Source: Phenylobacterium sp.
GTDB lineage: Bacteria > Pseudomonadota > Alphaproteobacteria > Caulobacterales > Caulobacteraceae
Direction: 5' to 3'
Assembly: GCF_030651185.1 (NCBI RefSeq)
Contig: NZ_JAUSCJ010000036.1
Coordinates: forward strand, 62,001 to 126,000
Length of the DNA: 64,000 nucleotides
Position 1 is the first letter of the stretch. The number at the start of each line of letters is the position of its first letter. Below the pieces are notes generated by a model. The model made no database searches and was not told the DNA's origin. It worked only from the letters and a program-made list of their open reading frames with translations. Both the position numbers and the translations under genes were made by a program. Of this stretch, positions 50,356-58,854 are shown in pieces.

Positions 50356-50565
50356 CTACACTCCCCTTTTCGCGGACCGGACGCCCGTGATGAACCATAT
50401 CTGCGCGCCGAACCCGATCAGGAGCGCGACGCCGAATACAAACAGCAGCCAGGACTGGCTGAACCGGAAGGCGCAGATGATCGCCGCGATGGCCACGAAG
50501 ACGCTGGCCGCGGAAACCGCGACCATGACCGTGAACCGGCGCCTGGCGATCTCGGCCTCAGTCAT
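50356..50565 (-). CDS. small two-helix membrane protein embedded in the nuo operon
   Basis: A 69-residue protein (start MTEAEIARRRFTVMVAVSA) with two hydrophobic helices, about residues 12-31 and 37-58, and a basic C-terminus (RSAKRGV). It starts in a 4-bp ATGA overlap with nuoE and ends 6 bases before the nuoF TTG, so it is translated as part of the operon. No family recognised. It could be a supernumerary complex I subunit or assembly factor; nothing in the sequence proves this. Confidence 0.75.
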   Translation of the reverse strand: MTEAEIARRRFTVMVAVSAASVFVAIAAIICAFRFSQSWLLFVFGVALLIGFGAQIWFITGVRSAKRGV

Positions 50566-51242
50566 GCAACGGGCGCCTTGGCCTTGCCCTTGGGCGCGGC
50601 GTTCGGCAGCTTCTTGATCCCCTTGGGGGCCGAGCCGTCATAGAGCTTGGGGTCGTTCAGCGTCGAGTTGCCGCCCAGGACCGAACTGCCCTGGCGGCCG
50701 ATCTCCGAACCCGGAGGCGGCGTCTTGCCGGCGGCGAAATCGTCCAGCAGCTTCTCGAAGCCGGCCACCGTCAGGTCTTCGTAATAGCGGTCGTTGATGG
50801 CGGCCATCGGCGCGTTGGAGCAGGCGCCCAGGCACTCGACTTCCTGCCAGTAGAACTTGCCGTCCGCCGAGCGATGGCTGTCGGGACCAAAGCGCTTGCG
50901 GCAGACCTCCAACAGGGCCTCCGAGCCGCGCGACTGGCAGGCCGTGGTGCCGCAGACCTGGACCAGGGCGACCGTGCCCACCGGCTCCAGCATGAACATC
51001 GTATAGAAGGTGGCGACCTCGTAGACCCGGATGGTGGCCATCTTCAGCAGGTCGGCGACGGCGCGGATGGCGGGTTCGGAAACCCAGCCCTCCTGCTTCT
51101 GCACCAGCCACAGGATCGGGATCACCGCCGACTGTTGCCGGCCGTCCGGATATTTCGAGATCCACCACTGGGCCTGCTTCATCGTCTCCTTGGAGAAGGC
51201 GAAGCTGGCGGGTTGATCGGGGGAAAGGCGTCGAACGCTCAC
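50562..51242 (-). CDS. nuoE: NADH-quinone oxidoreductase subunit E with C-terminal extension
   Basis: [2Fe-2S] thioredoxin-like subunit of the NADH module, 226 residues, starting with GTG. The helical N-terminus and VYEVATFYTMFMLEPVG block precede the cluster ligands CGTTAC and CLGAC. After about residue 170 there is a low-complexity Lys/Pro/Ala tail (PNAAPKGKAKAP) that E. coli NuoE (about 166 residues) lacks. Overlaps the two-helix ORF by 4 bp; an NTF2-like gene separates it from nuoD. Confidence 0.94.
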   Translation of the reverse strand: MSVRRLSPDQPASFAFSKETMKQAQWWISKYPDGRQQSAVIPILWLVQKQEGWVSEPAIRAVADLLKMATIRVYEVATFYTMFMLEPVGTVALVQVCGTTACQSRGSEALLEVCRKRFGPDSHRSADGKFYWQEVECLGACSNAPMAAINDRYYEDLTVAGFEKLLDDFAAGKTPPPGSEIGRQGSSVLGGNSTLNDPKLYDGSAPKGIKKLPNAAPKGKAKAPVA

Positions 51243-51252
51243 GGTCAGAGCC

Positions 51253-51603
51253 TCACTTCACGAAATCGACCCGGACGATCTTGGCGTCCGAGATGGTGTA
51301 GATGGCCGCGACCTCGAATTGGTCGCCGCCGGGCTTTCGGATGACCAGCTCGTGGTCGATCACCGTGTGGCCGATGGTCATCCGGGCCAGCAGCTGGACC
51401 TTGTTCTCCGGGAAGTCGGCGAACACCTGGGCGTACTTGGCGCGGAAGGCGTCGATGCCGGACATGGTCACCGCCCCGTTCAGGTCGGCGACGATCACGT
51501 CGTCGGAGAAGAACGAGCAGTAGGCCTCCAGATCCTGGGCGTTGTAGGCGTCCAGCTGAGCCTCGGCGACGTCGAAGGGCGAGATGCAGGCGGGCGCGCT
51601 CAT
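51253..51603 (-). CDS. NTF2-like (SnoaL-type) protein embedded in the nuo operon
   Basis: A 116-residue soluble protein of the nuclear transport factor 2 / SnoaL-like cone fold, recognised from the N-terminal helix and strand pattern ([31 protein letters not shown]) and the C-terminal beta sheet ([20 protein letters not shown]). It is coupled to nuoD by a 4-bp overlap and ends 10 bases before the nuoE GTG. Such proteins are small binding proteins or enzymes of very varied roles; no active-site assignment is possible. It is not a standard complex I subunit. Confidence 0.82.
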   Translation of the reverse strand: MSAPACISPFDVAEAQLDAYNAQDLEAYCSFFSDDVIVADLNGAVTMSGIDAFRAKYAQVFADFPENKVQLLARMTIGHTVIDHELVIRKPGGDQFEVAAIYTISDAKIVRVDFVK

Positions 51604-52817
51604 CGGTCCACCTCGCCGAAGACGATGTCGAGGGAGCCGATGATCGCCGAGACGTCGGCGAGCATGTGGCCCTTGGCCATCCAGTCCATGGCCGCCAGGT
51701 GCGGATAGCCCGGCGCGCGGATCTTGCAGCGATAGGGCTTGTTGCCGCCGTCGCTCACCAGGAACACGCCGAACTCGCCCTTGGGCGCCTCGACGGCCGC
51801 GTAGACCTCGCCTTCCGGGGTGCGGAAGCCTTCGGTGTAGAGCTTGAAGTGATGGATCAGCGCTTCCATCGAGCGCTTCATCTCGCCCCGGCGCGGCGGC
51901 GAGACCTTGTTGTCCTCGGTCATCACGGGGCCAGGCGTTTTGCGAAGCCGTTCAACGCACTGGCGGATGATCTTGGTGGATTCACGCATCTCCTGCATGC
52001 GGCAGAGGTAGCGGTCGTAGCAGTCGCCGTTGAGACCCAGCGGGATCTCGAACTCCATCTCGTCGTAGCACTCGTAGGGCTGGCTGCGGCGAAGGTCCCA
52101 GGCGATGCCGGAGCCGCGCACCATCACGCCGGAGAAGCCCCAGTCGATGGCCTCCTGGCGGGTCACCTTGCCGATGTCGACATTGCGCTGCTTGAAGATG
52201 CGGTTGCCGGTGATCAGCTTGTCGATGTCGCTGAGCGGACGGTCGAAGGCCACGGCCCAGTCGTCGATATCGTTGATCAGGGCCTCGGGCAGGTCCTGGT
52301 GGACCCCGCCGGGGCGGAAATAGTTGGCGTGCAGCCGCGCGCCGCAGGCCCGCTCATAGAAGACCATCAGCTTTTCGCGCTCTTCGAAGCCCCACAGAGG
52401 CGGGGTGAGCGCGCCGACGTCCATCGCCTGGGTCGTGACGTTGAGCAGGTGGTTCAGAACCCGGCCGATTTCCGAGTACATCACCCGGATCAGCTGGCCG
52501 CGGATCGGCACGTCCAGGCCCAGCAGCTTCTCGATGGCCAGGCAGAAGGCGTGTTCCTGGTTCATCGGCGCGACGTAGTCGAGCCGGTCGAAGTACGGGA
52601 TATTCTGGAGGTAGGTCCGATACTCCATCAGCTTTTCGGTGCCGCGATGCAGCAGGCCGATGTGCGGGTCGACCCGCTCCACGACCTCGCCGTCCAGCTC
52701 CAGGACCAGGCGCAGAACGCCGTGGGCCGCCGGGTGCTGCGGGCCGAAGTTGATGTTGAACTTGCGAACCGGAATCTCGGCTTCCGAGAGCGGCGTCATG
52801 GAGGCGTCGTCAGCCAT
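51600..52817 (-). CDS. nuoD: NADH-quinone oxidoreductase subunit D
   Basis: 49-kDa-type subunit forming the quinone pocket together with NuoB, 405 residues. Conserved N-terminal [20 protein letters not shown] with the quinone-site His, [20 protein letters not shown], and the C-terminal [20 protein letters not shown]. It abuts nuoC with no gap and overlaps the NTF2-like gene by 4 bp. C and D are separate genes here, unlike the fused nuoCD of E. coli. Confidence 0.97.
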   Translation of the reverse strand: MADDASMTPLSEAEIPVRKFNINFGPQHPAAHGVLRLVLELDGEVVERVDPHIGLLHRGTEKLMEYRTYLQNIPYFDRLDYVAPMNQEHAFCLAIEKLLGLDVPIRGQLIRVMYSEIGRVLNHLLNVTTQAMDVGALTPPLWGFEEREKLMVFYERACGARLHANYFRPGGVHQDLPEALINDIDDWAVAFDRPLSDIDKLITGNRIFKQRNVDIGKVTRQEAIDWGFSGVMVRGSGIAWDLRRSQPYECYDEMEFEIPLGLNGDCYDRYLCRMQEMRESTKIIRQCVERLRKTPGPVMTEDNKVSPPRRGEMKRSMEALIHHFKLYTEGFRTPEGEVYAAVEAPKGEFGVFLVSDGGNKPYRCKIRAPGYPHLAAMDWMAKGHMLADVSAIIGSLDIVFGEVDR

Positions 52818-53456
52818 CTACTTCGGAGCTCCCGGATGCGGACCGCCGGTCCCGGGGGACTTTTCATCGCCCGGCAGGATGTAGTCGGCCCCTTCCCAGG
52901 GCGAGAGGAAGTCCCAGTTGCGGAACTCCACCGACTTCACCGGCTCATAGACCACGCGCTTGAGTTCGTCGTCGTAGCGCAGCTCGACATAGCCGGTCAT
53001 CGGGAAGTCCTTGCGCAGCGGATGCCCATGGAATCCGTAGTCGGTCAGGATGCGGCGCAGGTCGGGATGGCCCTCGAAGAAGATCCCGTACATGTCGAAG
53101 GCTTCGCGTTCATACCAATCGGCGCAGGGATAGACCCCGATCACGCTGGGAACGGCGGTGTCCTCGTCGGTCTGGATCTTCAGGCGCAGGCGCTGATTCT
53201 TAGTCAGGGACAGTAGGTGATAGACCACGTCGAAGCGCATCGGGCGCTCCGGATAGTCGACACCGCAAAGGTCGATGAGCTGGGCGAAGCCGAACTTGTC
53301 GCGCAGCAGGCTCAGGGCCTGGACCACGCGACCGGCCGGAGCCGTCAGGGTCAGCTCATCAAAGGCGATGGAGAAGCCGGCCACGGCGCCGGCGCTGTCG
53401 GCCACGGCCTGCTGGCCGAGCGCTTCCAGGGTGTGGATCGTGACAGGCCAGGTCAT
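52818..53456 (-). CDS. nuoC: NADH-quinone oxidoreductase subunit C
   Basis: 30-kDa-type peripheral-arm subunit, 212 residues from [20 protein letters not shown]. Family signature [20 protein letters not shown] followed by [18 protein letters not shown] is intact. A short Pro/Gly C-terminal tail ends the protein. Overlaps nuoB by 4 bp and abuts nuoD. Sequence in frame further upstream belongs to nuoB territory. Confidence 0.96.
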   Translation of the reverse strand: MTWPVTIHTLEALGQQAVADSAGAVAGFSIAFDELTLTAPAGRVVQALSLLRDKFGFAQLIDLCGVDYPERPMRFDVVYHLLSLTKNQRLRLKIQTDEDTAVPSVIGVYPCADWYEREAFDMYGIFFEGHPDLRRILTDYGFHGHPLRKDFPMTGYVELRYDDELKRVVYEPVKSVEFRNWDFLSPWEGADYILPGDEKSPGTGGPHPGAPK

Positions 53457-54028
53457 CGCTCGATGGTCCCGGTGCGGCGGATCTTCTTCTGAAGTTGCAG
53501 CACGCCGTAGACCAGGGCCTCGGCGGTCGGCGGGCAGCCGGGGACGTAGATGTCCACGGGCACGATCCGGTCGCAGCCGCGCACCACGGAATAGCTGAAA
53601 TAGTAGTAGCCGCCGCCATTGGCGCAGGAGCCCATGGAGATGACGTAGCGCGGCTCCGGCATCTGGTCGTAGACCTTGCGCAGGGCCGGGGCCATCTTGT
53701 TGCAGAGCGTGCCGGCGACGATCATCACGTCGGACTGGCGCGGGCTGGCGCGCGGCGCGAATCCGTAGCGCTCCAGGTCGTAGCGCGGCATCGAGGCGTG
53801 CATCATCTCGACGGCGCAGCAGGCCAGGCCGAAGGTCATCCACATCAGCGAGCCGGTGCGCGCCCAGGTGATCAGGTCGTCGGCGGCCGCGGTGATGAAG
53901 CCCTTGTCGGCGAGCTCGGAGGAGACGCCGTCGAAGAAGGGGTCGTGCAGCTTGGGGTTATAGCCCTCGACGGTCGTGCGACCGGCCGAAAGCGCGGGGG
54001 CGGAACCCGCGGGAACGATTACTCCCAT
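53453..54028 (-). CDS. nuoB: NADH-quinone oxidoreductase subunit B
   Basis: Subunit holding the terminal cluster N2 next to quinone, 191 residues from [20 protein letters not shown]. Ligand cysteines occur in [27 protein letters not shown] and [14 protein letters not shown]. It overlaps the nuoA 3' end by 10 bp and nuoC by 4 bp. Confidence 0.97.
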   Translation of the reverse strand: MGVIVPAGSAPALSAGRTTVEGYNPKLHDPFFDGVSSELADKGFITAAADDLITWARTGSLMWMTFGLACCAVEMMHASMPRYDLERYGFAPRASPRQSDVMIVAGTLCNKMAPALRKVYDQMPEPRYVISMGSCANGGGYYYFSYSVVRGCDRIVPVDIYVPGCPPTAEALVYGVLQLQKKIRRTGTIER

Positions 54029-54396
54029 TCCAGGGCGCCCTTCTTCCATTCGTAGATGAAGCCGACGGTCAGCACGCCCAGGAAGGACATCATCGACCAG
54101 AAGGAGAACTGGGCCACGTCCTGCGGCAGGTTCATGAGCGAGACCGCCCAGGGGAACAGGAAGGCCACCTCAAGGTCGAAGATGATGAAGAGGATCGAGA
54201 CCAGGTAGAACCTGACGTCGAACTTCATGCGCGCATCGTCGAAGGCGTTGAAGCCGCACTCGTAGGACGAGAGCTTTTCGGGGTCCGGCGCCTTGGGGGC
54301 GAGAACCGCCGAGGCGAGGATGAAGACGACCCCCAGAACCGCCGCGATGCCTAGGAAGATCACGATGGGGAGGTACTGCAGAAGGAACGCGTTCAT
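54019..54396 (-). CDS. nuoA: NADH-quinone oxidoreductase subunit A
   Basis: Three-helix membrane subunit at the start of the operon, 125 residues. The conserved loop [20 protein letters not shown] and the acidic second helix [20 protein letters not shown] pattern (here [20 protein letters not shown]) are clear. A GAGGATTCC ribosome-binding site precedes the ATG. The nuo promoter must lie in the 204 bases between it and tRNA-Asp. Confidence 0.97.
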   Translation of the reverse strand: MNAFLLQYLPIVIFLGIAAVLGVVFILASAVLAPKAPDPEKLSSYECGFNAFDDARMKFDVRFYLVSILFIIFDLEVAFLFPWAVSLMNLPQDVAQFSFWSMMSFLGVLTVGFIYEWKKGALEWE

Positions 54397-54421
54397 GGAA
54401 TCCTCGAAGGAGTCGCGCCCT

Positions 54422-54448
54422 TCTAGACCACGAATGGAACCGATTCAA
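54422..54448 (-). promoter_or_regulatory. candidate nuo operon promoter
   Basis: On the minus strand TTGAAT (54448-54443), a 15-base spacer and TCTAGA (54427-54422) loosely match the Caulobacter house-keeping pattern TTGAC-N10-14-GCTANA; it is 26 bases ahead of the nuoA ATG. Apart from this, the gap 54397-54600 shows nothing distinctive. Confidence 0.3.
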
Positions 54449-54600
54449 ACCGCACAATGACGCTGGCGCCGCACCCGCGAAAAAGACCGATGTTCGAGAT
54501 GCGAATGCCTCTCAGGAGCGCGGAAAACCCACGCGAATGCTGTGGCCTGGCGCGCGGGAGGCTGCGTCCGGTCGGAGGGCCAGCAATGTGGGGGGAGAAG

Positions 54601-54677
<77 letters not shown>

Positions 54678-54807
54678 ATGTGGGCCGTGTGGGCCCGCGA
54701 GGGGCGTCTGATAGGTCCCGACCGGAATCGTGTCAACGGGCGAGTTCGATAAGTCGCACTTCACCCTGTGAATAATCCCGTGGCCGCCGCCCGGCCGGGG
54801 TCCCGGA

Positions 54808-54990
54808 TCAGTCCGTGGTGTCGTCGATTTCGGCGTCAGGGCCGTTCTTCTTCATGGATTCGATGGCGTTCTTGGCCGAGGCCTTGGCGGAATAACCCTC
54901 GGTGGAGAACATGATCTCGCCATTGGGCGCCTTGAACTTCACGCGGAACTCGCCCGCCTTATCCTTCGAGATCTCGAACTTGTAGGGCAT
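54808..54990 (-). CDS. DUF1508 (YegP-type) small protein
   Basis: A 60-residue protein with one DUF1508 unit: YKFEISKDKAGEFRVKFKAP, then the turn NGEIMFSTEGYSAKASAKNA and a C-terminal helix (ESMKKNG) with an acidic tail. E. coli YegP has two tandem units; this is the common single-unit form. Function unknown; often seen as a small stress-associated protein. It stands alone, downstream of an accessory-looking gene block and upstream of tRNA-Asp on the same strand. Confidence 0.88.
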   Translation of the reverse strand: MPYKFEISKDKAGEFRVKFKAPNGEIMFSTEGYSAKASAKNAIESMKKNGPDAEIDDTTD

Positions 54991-55067
54991 GTCGTCACTC
55001 CATCGCGCTTGAGTCAGCTATTCGACGCGGAAGGTTAGACCTGAGTCGTGACCGCCGCCACCCGGTC

Positions 55068-56174
55068 TCAGACCAGGAAAGAGCCGCGATCCTCCGACAG
55101 GGTGTTCTGGTTCACAGCGTCGGCGATCCGTTCGGCGCGCTGAATCGGGTGGGTCATATTGGTGGCCTTGCGGGCCAGGACGTAGGCGGCGATCAGTCTG
55201 GCCTCGTCGGCGGTCTTCCAGTTGGTGGGGTCCGTGGCGCCGATCCTGGCGATGGCCGCCGCCAGGGTGCCCGGCACATGGCCCGGCCGGTTGACGTGCT
55301 CGTCCAGCACCAGGGCCACCCCCTGCTCGGAGGTGAACCAGCGGCGGACCGCGAAACCGGCCGCCTTGGCGTCCAGGAACCGAGCCATGCGGCCGGCGGC
55401 GAAGCTCAACTCGCAGGCCCGCATGTCGTGATGGTGCCCCGCGCGCCAGAACCGGTAGGCCCAGGTCGGCCGGCGCAGCTGAAGCTTCCGCGCCGCGGTG
55501 TCGAGCACCACGCCATTCAGCACCAGATAGCCTGTCGTCGGCGCGGGCCCCGAGGTCTTCACATCCAGGCCGTAGCGGCCGAAGCAGTCCTGGAAGGCGC
55601 TGGGCGAGGTCCGCTTCAGCACCGCGAGCAAGGCCGGCAGCTCCCCCGGATCGGTGGCCGGGCCGCAGGTCCACTGGAAGACGCCGAAGGACATGTAGCT
55701 GTTGTCGTAGGAGTTGATCGCCTCCAGCAGCCCCTCATTGGCCGAGATGGCGCGGACCACTCGCACCGCCGAGGGCTTGAGGTCGGCTGGCGGCGGATTG
55801 CCCGCCAGCCAAGCGGCCAAGGAGGTCCGGCCTATGGTGTAGAAGCCGCCCTTGTGGACCGAGGCGAAGGCCCGTCCGTCCGGCGCGATGGCCTTGGACC
55901 CCACGACGGTCACCGGGTGGGCCGGGTCGTCGGGCATCGGCGGCGGCGCCGGGGCCGGAGCGGAGGGCATGACGACCGCCACGGTCTGGGCGAGGAACTG
56001 ACTGGCGACCCAACCGCTGCGGACCGGCGCCCGCAGGGTGGTGATCCGCGTCCAGCCCGCCGTGGACTCGAACATCTCGACCCGGACGCCCTTGTCCAGG
56101 CTGGGGGCGACGGCCGCCCCATCCGGTCCGTCCCGCAGGCGCAAGCCCTGCACCGTCACAACGCCTTGGGTCAT
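55068..56174 (-). CDS. SH3-like plus lysin-like domain protein, unknown function
   Basis: A 368-residue protein without a signal peptide. I chose MTQGVVTVQGL because GGAGGG lies just upstream; an ATG at 56207 has no such site. Residues 1-62 form a bacterial SH3-like domain (LRLRDGPDG, GWTRITT, SGWVASQFL). A Pro/Ala linker follows (about 70-85). The large C-terminal region contains ISANEGLLEAINSYDNSYMS and FGVFQWTCG (residues 143-171), an E...YD...SFGxxQWT pattern that I associate with phage and peptidoglycan-hydrolase-like proteins having a lysozyme-like fold; Glu147 would be the candidate acid. The activity is inferred weakly. It lies between DUF1508 and an FMN reductase in the tRNA-bounded block. 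Confidence 0.7.
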   Translation of the reverse strand: MTQGVVTVQGLRLRDGPDGAAVAPSLDKGVRVEMFESTAGWTRITTLRAPVRSGWVASQFLAQTVAVVMPSAPAPAPPPMPDDPAHPVTVVGSKAIAPDGRAFASVHKGGFYTIGRTSLAAWLAGNPPPADLKPSAVRVVRAISANEGLLEAINSYDNSYMSFGVFQWTCGPATDPGELPALLAVLKRTSPSAFQDCFGRYGLDVKTSGPAPTTGYLVLNGVVLDTAARKLQLRRPTWAYRFWRAGHHHDMRACELSFAAGRMARFLDAKAAGFAVRRWFTSEQGVALVLDEHVNRPGHVPGTLAAAIARIGATDPTNWKTADEARLIAAYVLARKATNMTHPIQRAERIADAVNQNTLSEDRGSFLV

Positions 56175-56231
56175 GCCGCCCTCCCTGCTCAACACATAGT
56201 TGAACATTGGGACGGAACGCCTGGCAACTGT

Positions 56232-56801
56232 CTAGCTTGGCGCGCGCAAGGTCTTGAGCGCCGTCGCCCAGCGCGCCAGTTCGCTCAGCATGGCGCCAGC
56301 GGCCTTGTCCTGCAGTTCCGGCGGCTGGAAGCCCGAGTCCGTCAGGTATTGGTTGAACATCGGCAGGGCGACCCCCTCGGGGATCGGCATCACCTTCACG
56401 CTGGTGAGAAGCAGCTTTTCCATCTGCACCGCCCGCAGCCCGCCCGAGGCGCCGCCGTAGCTGATGAAGGCCGCGGGCTTGTAGGCCCACTCCTGGACCA
56501 GGTAGTTGACCGCGTTGGTGAAGGACGGCGGCGGCCCGTAATTGTACTCCGGCGTCACGAACACGAAGGCGTCGGCGGCGTCGACGCTCTTGCTCCAGGC
56601 CTTGGTGTGGTCGTGGGCGTAGTCGCGCAGGCGGGGATGCTTGGGCTCGTCGAAAACCGGCAGGTTGAAGCTCGCCAAATCCACCAGCTCGGCGTCAAAG
56701 CCGTCGTGGCCCTGGGCGATGGCGTCGAACCATTGCGCGATCTTCGGACCCAGCCGGGTCGGCCGGGTGCTGCAGATGATGGTGTGGAGCTTGAGCGACA
56801 T
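56232..56801 (-). CDS. NADPH-dependent FMN reductase family protein
   Basis: Flavodoxin-fold oxidoreductase of 189 residues. The FMN phosphate loop is IICSTRPTRLGPKIAQWF at the N-terminus, and the isoalloxazine-contact motif is FVFVTPEYNYGPPPSFTNAV, both characteristic of NAD(P)H-dependent FMN reductases and azoreductase-like enzymes. It lies 49 bases downstream of a flavin monooxygenase gene on the same strand, so it could supply reduced flavin or act independently in quinone/azo reduction; the monooxygenase binds its own FAD, so a direct partnership is not required. Confidence 0.9.
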   Translation of the reverse strand: MSLKLHTIICSTRPTRLGPKIAQWFDAIAQGHDGFDAELVDLASFNLPVFDEPKHPRLRDYAHDHTKAWSKSVDAADAFVFVTPEYNYGPPPSFTNAVNYLVQEWAYKPAAFISYGGASGGLRAVQMEKLLLTSVKVMPIPEGVALPMFNQYLTDSGFQPPELQDKAAGAMLSELARWATALKTLRAPS

Positions 56802-56850
56802 GGGACCTCACGGGAACGAACGCGTGGCCCCCATATAGCCCCCGAGCCCC

Positions 56851-58776
56851 CTACCCCGCCATCTCGCGTTCCCGCGACAGCAGGAAGTCCTGCGGGTCGG
56901 GCGCCAGGGTGGCGCGCCAGTAGTCCACCAGGGCGAAGGGCCAGTTCTGGCTGACCCGGCCCTTCTCGTTCTTGTACCAGCTGGTCACCTGCGGCGCCCC
57001 CCAGGCCATCAGCCTGTTGCCCGCGTCGACCTTGATGTTGAAGGCGTCGTGGACCTCCGCCTTGGGCTCCATGGCATTGGCCCCGGTCTCGGCCAGCAGC
57101 TTCAGGCAGCCCAGGATGTAGCGGACGCTGCACTCGGAGAAGAAGATGATCGAGCCGTTGACGACGATATTGGTATTGGGGCCGTAGATCATGAAAAGGT
57201 TGGGGAAACCGGGGGTGGTCATGCCCAGATAGGCGCGCGCGTCGCCATCCCAGGTGTCGTGCAGATCGGCCCCGCCGCGACCCTTGATCTTCATCGGATA
57301 GAGGAATCGGCTGGCGTGGAAGCCGGTGCCGTAGATGATCACGTCGAACTCGCGCGCCGTCCCGTCGGCGGTGACGATGCCGGTCTCGGTGATCTCGGCC
57401 AGGGCGTCGGTGACCAGCTCGACATTCGGGCGCTTGAGCGCGGCGATCCAGACCCCGTTGTCCAAGAGGGCGCGCTTGCCTCCCACCGGATAGGTGGGGA
57501 TCACCTTCTCGGCCAGGTCGGGACGATCGGCGGCCTGCATGCGCAAGGCCTCGGCCACCATGGCGCGGAACATGGCGTTGGCTGCGCTGACCGCGGTTTC
57601 GTCGCCCTGCCAGGCGGGGTCAGCCCGCACACCGTCCAGCAGACCGTCGGTGACCATCCAGAACAGGAAGAACCTGTACCATTTGTCGTAGTTGGGGATG
57701 TGCTCCAGCAGCCAGTTCATCCCGGCCGGCACGTCCTCATGATAGTGCGCCGTGGGGAAGCCCCAGGGCGGGGTGCGCTGGAAGACCGTCAGGCTTGCCA
57801 CCTTGCCGACGATCTCCGGCACGAACTGGAAGGCGCTGGCCCCGGCGCCGATCACCGCCACCCGCTTGCCGGTCAGGTCGATGTCATGGCGCCACTGGGC
57901 GGAGTGGAAGGCCGGGCCCTTGAAGCGGTCCCTGCCCTTCACATCGGGCAGGCGCGGGCGATTGAGCTGGCCCACAGCGGTGATCACCGAGGTCGCTTCG
58001 ACCTGTTCGGTCCCCCTGGCGGTCTTCAGCGTGACCTTCCAGACCGCGCGGGCCTCGTCCCAGACCATCTCCTCGACGCTGGTCTCGAAGGCGATCTTCT
58101 TGCGCAGGTCGTAGCGGTCGGCGACGCCGCGGAAATAGTCCAGCAGCACCGGCTGGGTGGAGAAGTGCTGCGGCCAGTTGTGGTTCGGCTCAAAGGAATA
58201 GGAATAGATGTGGTTGGAGCTGTCGACCCGGCAGCCGGGATAGGTGTTCTCGAGCCAGGTGCCGCCGACATCGGCGTTCTTTTCGACGATCTCGAAGTCG
58301 ACCCCGGCCTGGGTCAGCCTGATGCCGGTCAACAGGCCCGACATGCCCGCCCCGATCACCAGCACATGCATGCGTCGGGCGGCGGCCTTCAGGACCGGCG
58401 TGGTCCACTGCGGGTCCTTGCTGGACTGGCCGCCGATGGCCAGCTCGTCATTCAGGAAGTCGGCATAGTTCTCGGGGATGTCGGCGCCGGCCACGAAGCT
58501 CATCATCCGGCGCAGGGCGGCGGGGTCGGGGGTGATGGTGGGCGGCGAGCCCTTGGCGACCCAGTCGAGGATGGCGGCCTTGGCCTCGGCGCGGAACCTG
58601 GCCTGCTCGGCCTCCGGCACCCCGGTCTCGCCGCGCGACAGCGGCGTGTAGGTGGGAGTCCATTCCTGGCGCAGCCAGTGCAGATCGCCGGTCATCTGGA
58701 CAAGGGCGGCGGCCAGGGCCGGCTGATGCGCCGCCTCCAGCGCCTGGTCGAGCGCACTCAGATCAAGCTTGGCCAT
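56851..58776 (-). CDS. Baeyer-Villiger flavin monooxygenase, 4-hydroxyacetophenone monooxygenase-like
   Basis: FAD/NADPH-dependent monooxygenase of 641 residues that should insert oxygen next to a ketone carbonyl. Two Rossmann motifs are present (VIGAGMSGLLTG at about 140-151 and VAVIGAGASAFQFVPEI later), and the Baeyer-Villiger fingerprint FxGxxxHxxxW is intact as FKGPAFHSAQW. An N-terminal extension of about 130 residues before the FAD fold, and the total length, match the HAPMO subgroup rather than cyclohexanone monooxygenases. AGGAAA precedes the ATG. Substrate not predictable. It is followed by an FMN reductase and preceded by an aldo/keto reductase on the same strand. Confidence 0.93.
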   Translation of the reverse strand: MAKLDLSALDQALEAAHQPALAAALVQMTGDLHWLRQEWTPTYTPLSRGETGVPEAEQARFRAEAKAAILDWVAKGSPPTITPDPAALRRMMSFVAGADIPENYADFLNDELAIGGQSSKDPQWTTPVLKAAARRMHVLVIGAGMSGLLTGIRLTQAGVDFEIVEKNADVGGTWLENTYPGCRVDSSNHIYSYSFEPNHNWPQHFSTQPVLLDYFRGVADRYDLRKKIAFETSVEEMVWDEARAVWKVTLKTARGTEQVEATSVITAVGQLNRPRLPDVKGRDRFKGPAFHSAQWRHDIDLTGKRVAVIGAGASAFQFVPEIVGKVASLTVFQRTPPWGFPTAHYHEDVPAGMNWLLEHIPNYDKWYRFFLFWMVTDGLLDGVRADPAWQGDETAVSAANAMFRAMVAEALRMQAADRPDLAEKVIPTYPVGGKRALLDNGVWIAALKRPNVELVTDALAEITETGIVTADGTAREFDVIIYGTGFHASRFLYPMKIKGRGGADLHDTWDGDARAYLGMTTPGFPNLFMIYGPNTNIVVNGSIIFFSECSVRYILGCLKLLAETGANAMEPKAEVHDAFNIKVDAGNRLMAWGAPQVTSWYKNEKGRVSQNWPFALVDYWRATLAPDPQDFLLSREREMAG

Positions 58777-58854
58777 GGTTTCCTGCCCTGATTTATCGTT
58801 GTTCTTGCAGGCAGACTACGCCTCTTGGCGTCCGGCGAAAGGGGCGCCCCGACG

